Source of the DNA: CAZUDO01 sp964618895
GTDB lineage: Bacteria > Desulfobacterota > Binatia > DP-6
DNA length: 64,000 bases
Direction of reading: 5' to 3'
NCBI GenBank assembly: GCA_964618895.1
Contig: CAZUDO010000060.1
Span: 1-64,000 of the forward strand
Positions 42,831-51,359 of this stretch are shown here, piece after piece. Numbering within the stretch: position 1 is the first letter of the stretch; the number at the start of each line of letters is the position of its first letter. A program made the translations under genes and the position numbers. The notes beneath the pieces were generated by a model. The model saw nothing but the letters and a program-made list of their open reading frames with translations. It was not told the DNA's origin and did not search any database.

Positions 42831-43756
42831 CAGCTCCCGACCAGTCGGACCTCGGGCTCCAGCCATACCCCGTTCCGCTCCCACACCACCCGCTGGGCCA
42901 GCTCCACCAGCGCCTGCACGTCGCCGGCGCGCGCTCCGCCCTCGTTGACGATGACGTTGGCGTGGCGGCGCGAGATGCGCGCCCCACCCGCCCGCGCGCC
43001 TTTCAGGCCCGCCGCCTCGATGAGTCGCCCGGCGTGATGGCCGGGCGGGTTCTTGAAGATCGAGCCCGCACTCGCCTGGCCCCGGGGTTGCGCCGCCACG
43101 CGGTGCGTGCGCACCTCGTCCATCCGCCGTCGGAGCGCGCCCGTATCGACGCGCCGGAGCGCGAAGCGCACGGCGGTCACCACGAAGCCCGCGGGCAGCT
43201 CGGTACGCCGGTAGCGGAAGGTGAGCGCGTCGCCACCGAACGTGCGCAGTCCCACCGCCGGATCGACACCCTCGACCGCTTCGACCACCGCGGACAGGTC
43301 GCCGCCGTAGGCGCCGGCATTCATGAACAGCGCCCCGCCGACCGTCCCCGGAATGCCCTCCGCGAACTCGAGGCCCGCCAGGCCACGCGCCACCGCCATG
43401 CGGGCCAGCCGGCCGAGCTGGGCGCTTGCACCGGCGCGCACGCTGGCGCCGTCCTCACGCACGTCCCAGTCGACGTGGGCGAACCCCCGCCCGAGCTTCA
43501 CGACGACACCGGCGATGCCCCCGTCACCGACCAGCACGTTGGAGCCGCCGCCGAGCAGCGTGACCGTCGCCTGCGCGGCCGCTGCGCGCGCGAGCACGTC
43601 CGCCAGCTCGTCCGCGCTCTCCGGGAGCACCAGCAGCTCGGCCGGGCCGCCGACACGGAACGACGTGTGGCGCGCGAGCGGCTCTCCCGGACGCGCGCGA
43701 CGTCCGAGCGTGGCCCGGAGGGTGTCAACGACCGTCGCGGGGAGAGCAGCCGGCAT
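42827..43756 (-). CDS. murB: UDP-N-acetylenolpyruvoylglucosamine reductase
   Basis: The 309-residue flavoenzyme has TSFRVGGPAELLVLP, the FAD-binding LGGGSNVLVGDGGIAGVVVKLG and GLEFAEGIPGTVGGALFMNAGAYGG. The catalytic Ser region GSIFKNPPG, typical of the shorter type II MurB, is also present. It reduces the enolpyruvyl group to complete UDP-MurNAc. It starts 2 bases after murC. Confidence 0.97.
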   Translation of the reverse strand: MPAALPATVVDTLRATLGRRARPGEPLARHTSFRVGGPAELLVLPESADELADVLARAAAAQATVTLLGGGSNVLVGDGGIAGVVVKLGRGFAHVDWDVREDGASVRAGASAQLGRLARMAVARGLAGLEFAEGIPGTVGGALFMNAGAYGGDLSAVVEAVEGVDPAVGLRTFGGDALTFRYRRTELPAGFVVTAVRFALRRVDTGALRRRMDEVRTHRVAAQPRGQASAGSIFKNPPGHHAGRLIEAAGLKGARAGGARISRRHANVIVNEGGARAGDVQALVELAQRVVWERNGVWLEPEVRLVGSW

Positions 43757-43758
43757 GG

Positions 43759-45159
43759 TCAGTGGAGGTGCGGCACCTCGGCCCCCGTGCGCAGCCGCGC
43801 CAGCAGCTCGTCGCCGACGCGATGGATGTCGCCGGCGCCGAGCGTCAGCACCAGATCGCCGGGGCGCACGACCTCGAGCAGCGCCTCGGCCACGCGCTCG
43901 CGGGCCGGGACGTAGCGCACGTCGAGATGGCCGCGGCGCTTGAGCGCCTGATGCAGCGCCTCGGTGGAGACGCCGTCGATACGTGCCTCACCCGCCGAGT
44001 AGATGTCGGTCAGATAGAGCACGTCGGCGTCGTCGAACGCCTCCAGGAACTCGCCGAACAGGTCCTGCGTGCGCGAGTAGCGGTGCGGCTGGAAGGCCAC
44101 CACCAGGCGACGCGAGAAGCCTTCGCGCGCAGCCCGCAAGGTGGCGCGGATCTCTTCCGGGTGGTGCCCGTAGTCGTCGACGATCAGGATGTCGCGCTCC
44201 TCGCCCTTCACCTCGAAGCGGCGGTGGATGCCGCCGAACTCGGCGAGCGCGTGGCTGGCGATCGAGAACGGGATCTCGAGCTCGGCCGCGACCGCGAGCG
44301 CCGCCAGCGCGTTGAGCGCGTTGTGCCGGCCGGGCATGCACAGCCGCACCTGCCCGAGGCGCTTGCCGCCGTGCCAGGCATCGAAGAGGGTGTCGAGCCC
44401 TTCCACGCGCAGCTCGCGCGCCTGCCAGTCGGCGTCGGGCGAGGTGCCGTAGGTGACGCATCGCTTGCGGAGATGCGGCAGCAGGGCGCGGACGTTGACG
44501 TTGTCGAGGCACAGCACGGCCAGCCCGTAGAACGGCACGCGGTGGATGAACTCGAGGTAGGCGCCGCGCAGGCGCTCCATGTCGTGATAGTAGTCGAGGT
44601 GCTCGCGGTCGATGTTGGTCACCACCGCGATGATGGGCGAGAGCAGCAGGAAGGTGCCGTCGCTCTCGTCGGCCTCGGCGACCAGGAACTCGCCCTGTCC
44701 CAGGCGCGCGTTGGTCCCAAGGGCGCGCAGCTTGCCGCCGACCACCATGGTGGGGTCGCGCCCGGCCTCACCCAGCACGGCCGCCACCAACGAGGTGGTG
44801 GTGGTCTTGCCGTGGCTGCCCGCCACCGCCACGCCGAACTTCATGCGCATCAGCTCGGCGAGCATCTCGGCGCGCGGGATGACCGGGATCTTGAGCTCGC
44901 GGGCACGCACGACCTCCGGGTTGGCGAAGGTGACCGCCGACGAGATCACGAGCACGTCGATGTCGGCCGTGATGCGGGGCGCCTCGTGCGGCCCGAGGTG
45001 GAGGGCGGCCCCGAGGCGCGCCAGCCGGCGGGTGATGTCACTCTCGGCCACGTCGGAGCCCGACACCGAATAGCCGAGCGTCAGCAGCACCTCGGCGATG
45101 CCGCTCATGCCGATGCCGCCCACACCGACGAAATGGACGCGCCGTCTTCGCCCGTTCAC
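43759..45159 (-). CDS. murC: UDP-N-acetylmuramate--L-alanine ligase
   Basis: The 466-residue Mur ligase has the N-terminal HFVGVGGIGMSGIAEVL, the ATP loop VAGSHGKTTTTSL and the central block TNIDREHLDYY. The C-terminal domain carries DDYGHHPEEIRATL and FQPHRYSRT. It adds the first L-Ala to UDP-MurNAc. GTG 45159 is used. Uniquely in this cluster it is separated from the previous gene by a 106-bp gap, which holds a promoter candidate. Confidence 0.97.
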   Translation of the reverse strand: MNGRRRRVHFVGVGGIGMSGIAEVLLTLGYSVSGSDVAESDITRRLARLGAALHLGPHEAPRITADIDVLVISSAVTFANPEVVRARELKIPVIPRAEMLAELMRMKFGVAVAGSHGKTTTTSLVAAVLGEAGRDPTMVVGGKLRALGTNARLGQGEFLVAEADESDGTFLLLSPIIAVVTNIDREHLDYYHDMERLRGAYLEFIHRVPFYGLAVLCLDNVNVRALLPHLRKRCVTYGTSPDADWQARELRVEGLDTLFDAWHGGKRLGQVRLCMPGRHNALNALAALAVAAELEIPFSIASHALAEFGGIHRRFEVKGEERDILIVDDYGHHPEEIRATLRAAREGFSRRLVVAFQPHRYSRTQDLFGEFLEAFDDADVLYLTDIYSAGEARIDGVSTEALHQALKRRGHLDVRYVPARERVAEALLEVVRPGDLVLTLGAGDIHRVGDELLARLRTGAEVPHLH

Positions 45160-45242
45160 TGCGGCCGCTCCGCTCCGGGCAAGTGCACGCCACCCGCGCC
45201 ACCCCCCGACATCGCCCTGCACCCCCGCCACGCACGCATGGC

Positions 45243-45269
45243 ATTACAAAAGCGGCGTGCGGTCTTCAA
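45243..45269 (-). promoter_or_regulatory. Possible internal dcw promoter upstream of murC
   Basis: On the minus strand TTGAAG (45269-45264) and TGTAAT (45248-45243) are spaced by 15 bp (16 if the -35 is read as CTTGAA). The -10 matches five of six consensus bases, rare for this GC-rich DNA. It lies in the only gap over 100 bp inside the cluster and would drive murC-murB-ftsQ-ftsA-ftsZ with a leader of about 75 bases. Confidence 0.45.
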
Positions 45270-46330
45270 GGGGCGAGCAGTTTCCGGCACTCGGCGGCCA
45301 CGCGGGCGGCGGCATCCGGGCGGCCCAGGGCACGCGCCGCGGCGGCCATGGTGCGGTGCCGGTCGGGGTCGCCGAGGAGCGCTTGCAGGGTTGCGGCAAG
45401 CCGCGGGCCGGTCAGCTCGCGATCGAGGATCATCACGGCCGCCCCCGCACGCACCAGGACCTCGGCGTTGTGGCGCTGGTGCTCGTCGGCCGCGTACGGG
45501 TATGGCACCAGGATCGCCGGCCGGCCGAGGGCGGTCACCTCGGCACAGGACATGGCCCCCGCCCGGGCGAGCACCACGTCGGCGCGGGCATACGCTGCGC
45601 CCATGTCGACGATGAACGGCTCGACGGTCGCCGCCAGGCCGAGGGCGCGATACCCGGCGCGCACGGACTCCACGTCCTCGCTCCCGGTCTGGTGCGTCAC
45701 CCGCAACCCGTGGGCGACCGGCCCCAGGATCCGGAGCGCCTCGAGCGTCGCCTCGTTCAGGCGGTGCGCCCCCGCGCTGCCGCCGAAGACGAGCAGGCCG
45801 GTGCCGTCATGGTCCGCGGGCTCGGTCGCCCGGAGCACGTCCGCCCGGATGGGATTGCCCGTGTACACCGCTCGTCCGGCGGGCAGATGGGCCGCGCACT
45901 CGGCGAATCCAACGCATACCCGCCGCGCCAGCCGGGCGAGCAGGCGATTGGTCGCCCCCGGGATCACGTTCTGCTCCATGAGCAGTACCGGGACCCGGCC
46001 GACCGCCGCCGCCACCACCATGGCGGCCGAGGCGTAGCCGCCGACGCCCACCACCAGCCCGGGGCGGAGCCTGCGCAGGAGGGTGAAGGCACCGACGACG
46101 CTGCGCGCCGTCGTCACCCCGCCGACGGCGGCCCGCGCGAGGCCGCCGCCACGCACCTGGCGTCCGGGGAGCAGATGCAACGCATACCCCATCGCGGGCA
46201 CGACCCGAGCCTCGATCCCCGCGGCCGTTCCGACGAACGTGACCCGCACCCCGTCGGCCTCGAGGGCGTCGGCGAGCGCGAGGCCCGGGTACAGATGGCC
46301 GCCGGTGCCCCCGCCCGCGATCAGGACCAG
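45266..46330 (-). CDS. murG: MurG glycosyltransferase, 5' end without a standard start (frameshift or CTG start)
   Basis: The product (about 354 residues) has the lipid-acceptor loop LVLIAGGGTGGHLYPGLALA, the second loop VVGVGGYASAAM, MEQNVIPG, GGSAGAHRLNEA and the UDP-GlcNAc site ARAGAMSCAEV. It adds GlcNAc to lipid I. The frame has no ATG, GTG or TTG before the essential GGGTGGH loop. The natural ATG at 46350, overlapping the ftsW stop, is out of frame by one base. Either a CTG at 46330 starts translation, or one base was lost between 46332 and 46348; an added G would give MTAPRAPLVLIAGG. The first in-frame GTG (46249) would delete the loop. Confidence 0.85.
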   Translation of the reverse strand: MVLIAGGGTGGHLYPGLALADALEADGVRVTFVGTAAGIEARVVPAMGYALHLLPGRQVRGGGLARAAVGGVTTARSVVGAFTLLRRLRPGLVVGVGGYASAAMVVAAAVGRVPVLLMEQNVIPGATNRLLARLARRVCVGFAECAAHLPAGRAVYTGNPIRADVLRATEPADHDGTGLLVFGGSAGAHRLNEATLEALRILGPVAHGLRVTHQTGSEDVESVRAGYRALGLAATVEPFIVDMGAAYARADVVLARAGAMSCAEVTALGRPAILVPYPYAADEHQRHNAEVLVRAGAAVMILDRELTGPRLAATLQALLGDPDRHRTMAAAARALGRPDAAARVAAECRKLLAP

Positions 46331-46346
46331 CGGTGCCGTGGCGCCG

Positions 46347-47516
46347 TCATCCCGCCTCCCGCGCCAGCGCGAGCAGGACCCCGATCTGGCCGAGCGAGGC
46401 GATCATGGCCGAGCCGCCATACGACAGGAACGGCAGGGCGAGCCCCTTGGTGGGCAGGCAGCCGAGCACCACCCCGACATTGACGAGTCCCTGGAGCACC
46501 AGGGAGAGGGTCACACCGAAGGCCAGCAGGCTGGCGAACGAATCCGGGTGCCGGAGCGCGATGCGGAAGCCGCGATAGGCCAATACCCCGAACAGCACGA
46601 ACACCAGCAGTGCGCCCGCGAGCCCCAGCTCTTCGCCCACCACCGAGAAGATGAAGTCGGTGTGCGCCGCGGGCAGGTAGAACATCTTCTGCCGGCTCTC
46701 GCCGAGCCCGACGCCCCACCAACCCCCCGAGCCGAAGGCGATGAACGACTGCTGCAGCTGGAAATTGACGCCGAGCGGATCGGCGTCGGGATTCAAGAAG
46801 GCCCACACCCGCTTCCACCGGTAGGGCTCGGCCCAGATCGCGACCGCCGCCAGTGGGATGGCGGCCAGCACCGGCGCCAGCAGGAACCGGATCGGCACGC
46901 CGCCCACGAACAGCATCGCCACCAGGATGGTGGCGGCCAGGATCGCGGTGCCGAAATCGGGCTCGAGCACCACCAACCCGCCGAGCACGCCCACCACCAG
47001 GCAGTGCGGCAGGACGCCGCGCTTGAAGGTCGCCACCCGATCACCCTTCTTGACCAGCGAGCACGCCAGGTAGAGCACGAGCGCGAACTTGGCCAGCTCC
47101 GACGGCTGCACGCTGAGGGGGCCGAAGACCAGCCAGCGCCGGGCCCCGCCCCGCTCGGCGCCGATGCCCGGCACCAGAACCAACACCAGTGCCCCCAGGA
47201 TGGTCAACAAGAGCGGGTAGGCGAGCCAGCGATATCGCTCCGAGGGTTGGCGCGACGCCACCGCCGCCGTGACCACGCCGAGGCCTATGGAGAGCAGATG
47301 CTTGCGGAAGAAGAGCAGCGCGTCCCCGAACCGCTCCTGGCCGTGGAAGTAACTGATGTTGAACACCATGACGACGCTGAGCCCGACCAGCGCCGCGACC
47401 GCCAGCAGGAGCCACGGATCGCCGCCGATGGTGCCCACGGCCCGGGGGCGTTGGCCGCCGAGCGGGCCGCGGAAGGTGGGCAGGGTCGGGGGAGAGGTCG
47501 GAGGGCGATCGCTCAT
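46347..47516 (-). CDS. ftsW: Peptidoglycan glycosyltransferase FtsW
   Basis: The 389-residue SEDS protein has about ten membrane helices. Conserved blocks include RRWLVFGPLSVQPSELAKF, VLEPDFGTA, the FQLQQSFIAFGSGGWWGVGLG loop, AHTDFIFSVVGEELG and LPFLSYGGSAM. It polymerises lipid II at the septum with FtsI. The start overlaps the murD stop (ATGA). An N-terminal Pro-rich cytoplasmic tail of about 30 residues precedes the first helix. Confidence 0.97.
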   Translation of the reverse strand: MSDRPPTSPPTLPTFRGPLGGQRPRAVGTIGGDPWLLLAVAALVGLSVVMVFNISYFHGQERFGDALLFFRKHLLSIGLGVVTAAVASRQPSERYRWLAYPLLLTILGALVLVLVPGIGAERGGARRWLVFGPLSVQPSELAKFALVLYLACSLVKKGDRVATFKRGVLPHCLVVGVLGGLVVLEPDFGTAILAATILVAMLFVGGVPIRFLLAPVLAAIPLAAVAIWAEPYRWKRVWAFLNPDADPLGVNFQLQQSFIAFGSGGWWGVGLGESRQKMFYLPAAHTDFIFSVVGEELGLAGALLVFVLFGVLAYRGFRIALRHPDSFASLLAFGVTLSLVLQGLVNVGVVLGCLPTKGLALPFLSYGGSAMIASLGQIGVLLALAREAG

Positions 47517-48847
47517 GGCAGAGCCTCCACCGCCGCCCGGAACGCGCGTCCGCGGGCGGCGTAGTCGGTGAACATGTCGAAGCTGGCGCACGCCGGGGCG
47601 AGCAGCACCGTGTCGCCGGGGGCGGCCACAGCCGCCGCGACCCGGACGGCGTCGTCGAGACTGGCTGCGCGCTCGACCGGGACACCCGCCGGCGCCAGGG
47701 CCGCCGCGATGCGCTCGCACGCGGCGCCGAACACGATCGCCAGGCGGACCTTGCCGGTCGCATGGCGGACGAGCAGATCGTAGCCGCCGCCCTTGTCGAC
47801 GCCGCCGGCGAGTAGAATCACTGGACCAGCGAACGAATCGAGGCTGCGCGCGGCGGCGCCGACGTTGGTGGCCTTCGAGTCGTCGTACCAGGCCACGCCG
47901 CAGCGCTCGGCAATCCGCGCTAGCCGGTGGGGCAGCGGCCCGCAGGTGTCGATCGCCGCCTGAACGGCCGCCGGCGCGGCCCCTGCCAGGCGCGCGACCG
48001 TCACCGCCGCCAGGATGTTCTCCAGGTTGTGGGCGCCGACCAGTGCCGTACGCGCGAGCGGGTAGTACTCCTCGCCCAGCTCGGGCAGTCGGAGCACGAC
48101 ACCGCCCTCGCCGGCGAAGGCGCCTGCCGCTGCCGGCGCCGTCCCGAAGGACACTACGCGCGCGCGCACGCCGGCGCCCACGCGCCACGCCTCGGGATCC
48201 TCGCGGTTGATGACCGCGACATCGCTGGCGGCCTGAGCCGCGAACAGCCGCGCCTTGGTGTCGCGGTAGTCGGCGAACGTCGGGTGCCGGTCGAGATGGT
48301 CCGGGGTGACGTTCAACAGGCACCCCACCGCCGGCCGGAAGCGCTCCACCCACTCGAGCTGGAAGCTCGACACCTCGGCCACGGCAACGTCCGGCGTCTG
48401 GGCGAGCGCACTGATGAGGGGCGTGCCCAGGTTGCCGCCGGTGAACGTGCGCCGGCCGGCGCGGGCGAGCGCCAGGCCGACCAGGGTGGTGGTGGTACTC
48501 TTGCCGTTGGTGCCGGTGATGGCGACGATCGGACAGGTGAGCAGGCGGGCCGCCAGCTCGATCTCGCTCCACACCGGCACGCCGCGGCGCACGGCCGCCG
48601 CCAGGGCGAGCGCCGCGCGCGGTACGCCGGGGCTCGGCACCACCAGGTCGACGCCCTCGACCAGCGCCGCGCCGTCGTCACCCAGCCGCACCTCCACCCC
48701 CGGCAGCACCGGCGCCGCGTCCAGACGCCTGGTCTCGGCCGCCCACACGCGCACCCCGCGCACCGCCAGTGCCGTTGCCACGGCGCGGCCCGTGCGCCCG
48801 AGGCCGAGGACGAGGGCGCGTCGCGGCAAGTCCGGGCCGCCCGCCAT
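47513..48847 (-). CDS. murD: UDP-N-acetylmuramoylalanine--D-glutamate ligase
   Basis: The 444-residue Mur ligase has VLGLGRTGRAVATALA, ATP loop AITGTNGKSTTTTL, GGNLGTPLI, VAEVSSFQLEWVERF and NVTPDHLDRH. The C-terminal domain carries WYDDSKATNVGA, LLAGGVDKGGGY and LLAPACASFDMF. It adds D-Glu to UDP-MurNAc-Ala. ATG 48847 shares a base with the mraY stop (TGATG). Confidence 0.97.
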   Translation of the reverse strand: MAGGPDLPRRALVLGLGRTGRAVATALAVRGVRVWAAETRRLDAAPVLPGVEVRLGDDGAALVEGVDLVVPSPGVPRAALALAAAVRRGVPVWSEIELAARLLTCPIVAITGTNGKSTTTTLVGLALARAGRRTFTGGNLGTPLISALAQTPDVAVAEVSSFQLEWVERFRPAVGCLLNVTPDHLDRHPTFADYRDTKARLFAAQAASDVAVINREDPEAWRVGAGVRARVVSFGTAPAAAGAFAGEGGVVLRLPELGEEYYPLARTALVGAHNLENILAAVTVARLAGAAPAAVQAAIDTCGPLPHRLARIAERCGVAWYDDSKATNVGAAARSLDSFAGPVILLAGGVDKGGGYDLLVRHATGKVRLAIVFGAACERIAAALAPAGVPVERAASLDDAVRVAAAVAAPGDTVLLAPACASFDMFTDYAARGRAFRAAVEALP

Positions 48848-49923
48848 CAGCGCAGCTTGAGGGTCGACAGCGCGAGCAGCGCGCACACGACCGAGACGAT
48901 CCAGAAGCGGACGATGATCTGCGGCTCCGGCCAGCCGAGCAGCTCGAAGTGGTGGTGGATCGGCGCCATGCGGAAGATGCGCTTGCGCCGCAGCTTGTAG
49001 GACGCCACCTGCCCGATCACCGACAACGCCTCCACCACGAACACGCCGCCCACCAGGATGAGCACGATCTCCTGGCGGGTGATGAGGGCGACGATGCCGA
49101 GCGCCGCGCCGAGCGCGAGCGATCCCACGTCCCCCATGAACATCTGCGCCGGATAGGCGTTGTACCAGAGGAAGCCGAGGCCTGCGGCCGCCAGCGCCCC
49201 GCAGAAGACGGCCAGCTCGCCGGCCCCGGGCACGAACGGGATCTGCAGGTACTCGGCGATGCGGGCGTGACCGGCGGTGTAGGCAAACACCGCGTAGGTC
49301 GCGCCGGCGATCATCACCGGGCCGATGGCGAGCCCGTCGAGGCCGTCGGTCAGGTTGACGGCGTTGGCGGCCCCGACGACCACCAGCGCCCCGAACGGGA
49401 TGTACCAGAGGCCGAGATCGGGTCGCACATCCTTGAAGAACGGCATGGTCACCTGCCCGCCGTACCCCGACCACAGGTAGATCGCGCTGGCCGCGAGCCC
49501 GGCGATGGCGAACTCCGCCAGCAGCCGGGTCCGTCCCGACAGGCCCGCCGACGAGCGGCGGCGGACCTTGGCGTAGTCGTCCAGGAAGCCGATCAGCCCG
49601 TGCCCCAGGGTGACGCCGAGCGCGATCCACACGTACCAGTCGCTCAGGTCGGCCAGCAGCAGCGTGGCCAGCATGAACGAGAAGATGATGAGCATGCCAC
49701 CCATGGTCGGCGTGCCCGCCTTGGTGGCGTGCGCCGCTGGGCCGTCGGTACGGATCGACTGGCCGATCTGGAGCGCGGACAGTCGGCGGATCAGTCCCGG
49801 CCCGAGCAGCAACGAGAGCGTAAGCGCAGTCAGGCCCGCCAGCAGGGTCCGGAAGGTGATGTAGCGGAAGACGTTCAGCGGGATGAAGTCCGTCCGCAGC
49901 GGGTAGAGGAGCATGTAGAGCAT
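48847..49923 (-). CDS. mraY: Phospho-N-acetylmuramoyl-pentapeptide transferase
   Basis: The 358-residue polytopic enzyme has the motifs GTPTMGG, GLIGFLDDYAKV with the catalytic Asp pair, and ANAVNLTDGLDGLAIG. MFMGDVGSLALG and the cytoplasmic MAPIHHHFELLGWPE complete the match. It attaches the muropeptide to undecaprenyl phosphate, making lipid I. ATG 49923 overlaps the murF stop by one base; a GTG directly before it and another upstream are alternatives. Confidence 0.97.
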   Translation of the reverse strand: MLYMLLYPLRTDFIPLNVFRYITFRTLLAGLTALTLSLLLGPGLIRRLSALQIGQSIRTDGPAAHATKAGTPTMGGMLIIFSFMLATLLLADLSDWYVWIALGVTLGHGLIGFLDDYAKVRRRSSAGLSGRTRLLAEFAIAGLAASAIYLWSGYGGQVTMPFFKDVRPDLGLWYIPFGALVVVGAANAVNLTDGLDGLAIGPVMIAGATYAVFAYTAGHARIAEYLQIPFVPGAGELAVFCGALAAAGLGFLWYNAYPAQMFMGDVGSLALGAALGIVALITRQEIVLILVGGVFVVEALSVIGQVASYKLRRKRIFRMAPIHHHFELLGWPEPQIIVRFWIVSVVCALLALSTLKLR

Positions 49924-51359
49924 CACGGCCTGCACTCCGTTCCGAGGCGGCGCAGCACCCGCTCCATGGCAGCCCCGCGCGAGCCCTTGATGAGGAGGAT
50001 GTCTCCGCGCCGGCAGTAGGTCGCCAGATGCGCGGCAAGGTCGTCGTGATCGGTGGCGACGACGATCGTGTCGGACGCCATGCCGGTCGCCTCCGCGCCG
50101 GCGCGCACGGCCCCGGCATGCGGCCCGAGGAGGAAGAGCGCGTCCAGGCCCGCCCGGGCGGCCTCGACCCCGACCTCGCGGTGCCCGGCTTCGGCGCCGG
50201 CGCCGAGCTCACGCATCTCGCCGAGGGCGGCGACGCGACGCCGCCCGCGACTCGCCGCCAGCGTGCGCAGCGCCGCCGTCATCGAGGCCGGGTTGGCGTT
50301 GTAGGCGTCGTTCAGGACCGTCACGCCGGTCGGCAGCTGCACCACCTCCATGCGCATGCGCGCGGGCTGGAAGGCCTCCAGGCCTGCCGGCACGTCCTCC
50401 GGGGGGAGCCCGAGCGCGTGCGCCACCGCGGCCGCCGCGAGCGCGTTGGTGACGTTGTGGCGTCCCGGAACGGCCATGCGCACCGGGAACGCCTGACGTT
50501 CGACGACTAACCGGAAGGTGACCCCGTCGAGCCCGTGGTCGACGACGTCCTCGGCCCGCACCATGGTGCCGTCCATCGTGGTCCCGAAGCGCACCTTCCG
50601 TCCCGGGAAGACCTCCGCCGATGCGCACACCATGGCGTCATCGGCGTTGACGACCGCGGTCGCGGACGGCGCCAGCCGGCGATAGAGCTCTCCCTTGGCC
50701 TCCGCCACGCCGCGCAGCGAGCCGAGTCGCTCCAGGTGCGCCGGCGCCACGCAGGTGACGACCCCCACATCGGGGCGCGCGATCTCCGCCAGCCGCCACA
50801 TCTCCCCCGGCGCGTTCATGCCGAGCTCGAGAATGGCTGCCGCCTCGCCGCCGCCCAGCCGGAGCAGGGTGAGCGGCAGCCCGACCAGGTTGTTCTGGGT
50901 CCCGGTCGTGCGCAGGACCCGCCCGGCCCCGTAGGCGCGCTCCAGCACCGCCGCCAGCATCTCCTTGGTGGTGGTCTTGCCGTTACTTCCCGTGATCGCC
51001 ACCACGCGCAGGCGGTACCGCCGGCGGTGGAACGCGGCCAGGTCACCGAGGGCGACCAGCGAGTCGCGCACGACGATGGTCGAGCACCCCGACGGCCGTG
51101 CCGACAGGCGCTCCAGGGCCGCGCGCTCGACGATCAGGGCGCCCGCCCCGCGGCCGGCCGCCTCGACCACGAAATCGTGCCCGTCGTGGGCGTCGCCGCG
51201 GATGGCGATGAACAGCTCCCCGGCGCGCAGCGTGCGGCTGTCGGTGGTGAGCCCTGGGAAGTGTGTACAGGCTCCGAGGCCGAGCAGCTCGCCGCCGGTC
51301 GCTGCCAGGACCTCGTCGAGCGCGAACGGGGCCGTGGGGGCCGCGGCCGCGTCACTCAT
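49923..51359 (-). CDS. murF: UDP-N-acetylmuramoyl-tripeptide--D-alanyl-D-alanine ligase
   Basis: The 478-residue Mur ligase shows TDSRTLRAGELFIAIRG, ATP loop AITGSNGKTTTKEM, TQNNLVGLPLTLLRL and ELGMNAPGEMWRLAEI. VPGRHNVTNALAAAA, VLNDAYNANPASMTAAL and LLIKGSRGAAMERVL follow. It adds D-Ala-D-Ala, though no ddl is in the window. The start overlaps the murE stop (ATGA). Confidence 0.97.
   Translation of the reverse strand: MSDAAAAPTAPFALDEVLAATGGELLGLGACTHFPGLTTDSRTLRAGELFIAIRGDAHDGHDFVVEAAGRGAGALIVERAALERLSARPSGCSTIVVRDSLVALGDLAAFHRRRYRLRVVAITGSNGKTTTKEMLAAVLERAYGAGRVLRTTGTQNNLVGLPLTLLRLGGGEAAAILELGMNAPGEMWRLAEIARPDVGVVTCVAPAHLERLGSLRGVAEAKGELYRRLAPSATAVVNADDAMVCASAEVFPGRKVRFGTTMDGTMVRAEDVVDHGLDGVTFRLVVERQAFPVRMAVPGRHNVTNALAAAAVAHALGLPPEDVPAGLEAFQPARMRMEVVQLPTGVTVLNDAYNANPASMTAALRTLAASRGRRRVAALGEMRELGAGAEAGHREVGVEAARAGLDALFLLGPHAGAVRAGAEATGMASDTIVVATDHDDLAAHLATYCRRGDILLIKGSRGAAMERVLRRLGTECRP

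Noticed and set aside
46249..46251. GTG 46249 as the murG start
   Set aside because: It would remove the conserved GGGTGGH loop, which is needed for the enzyme.
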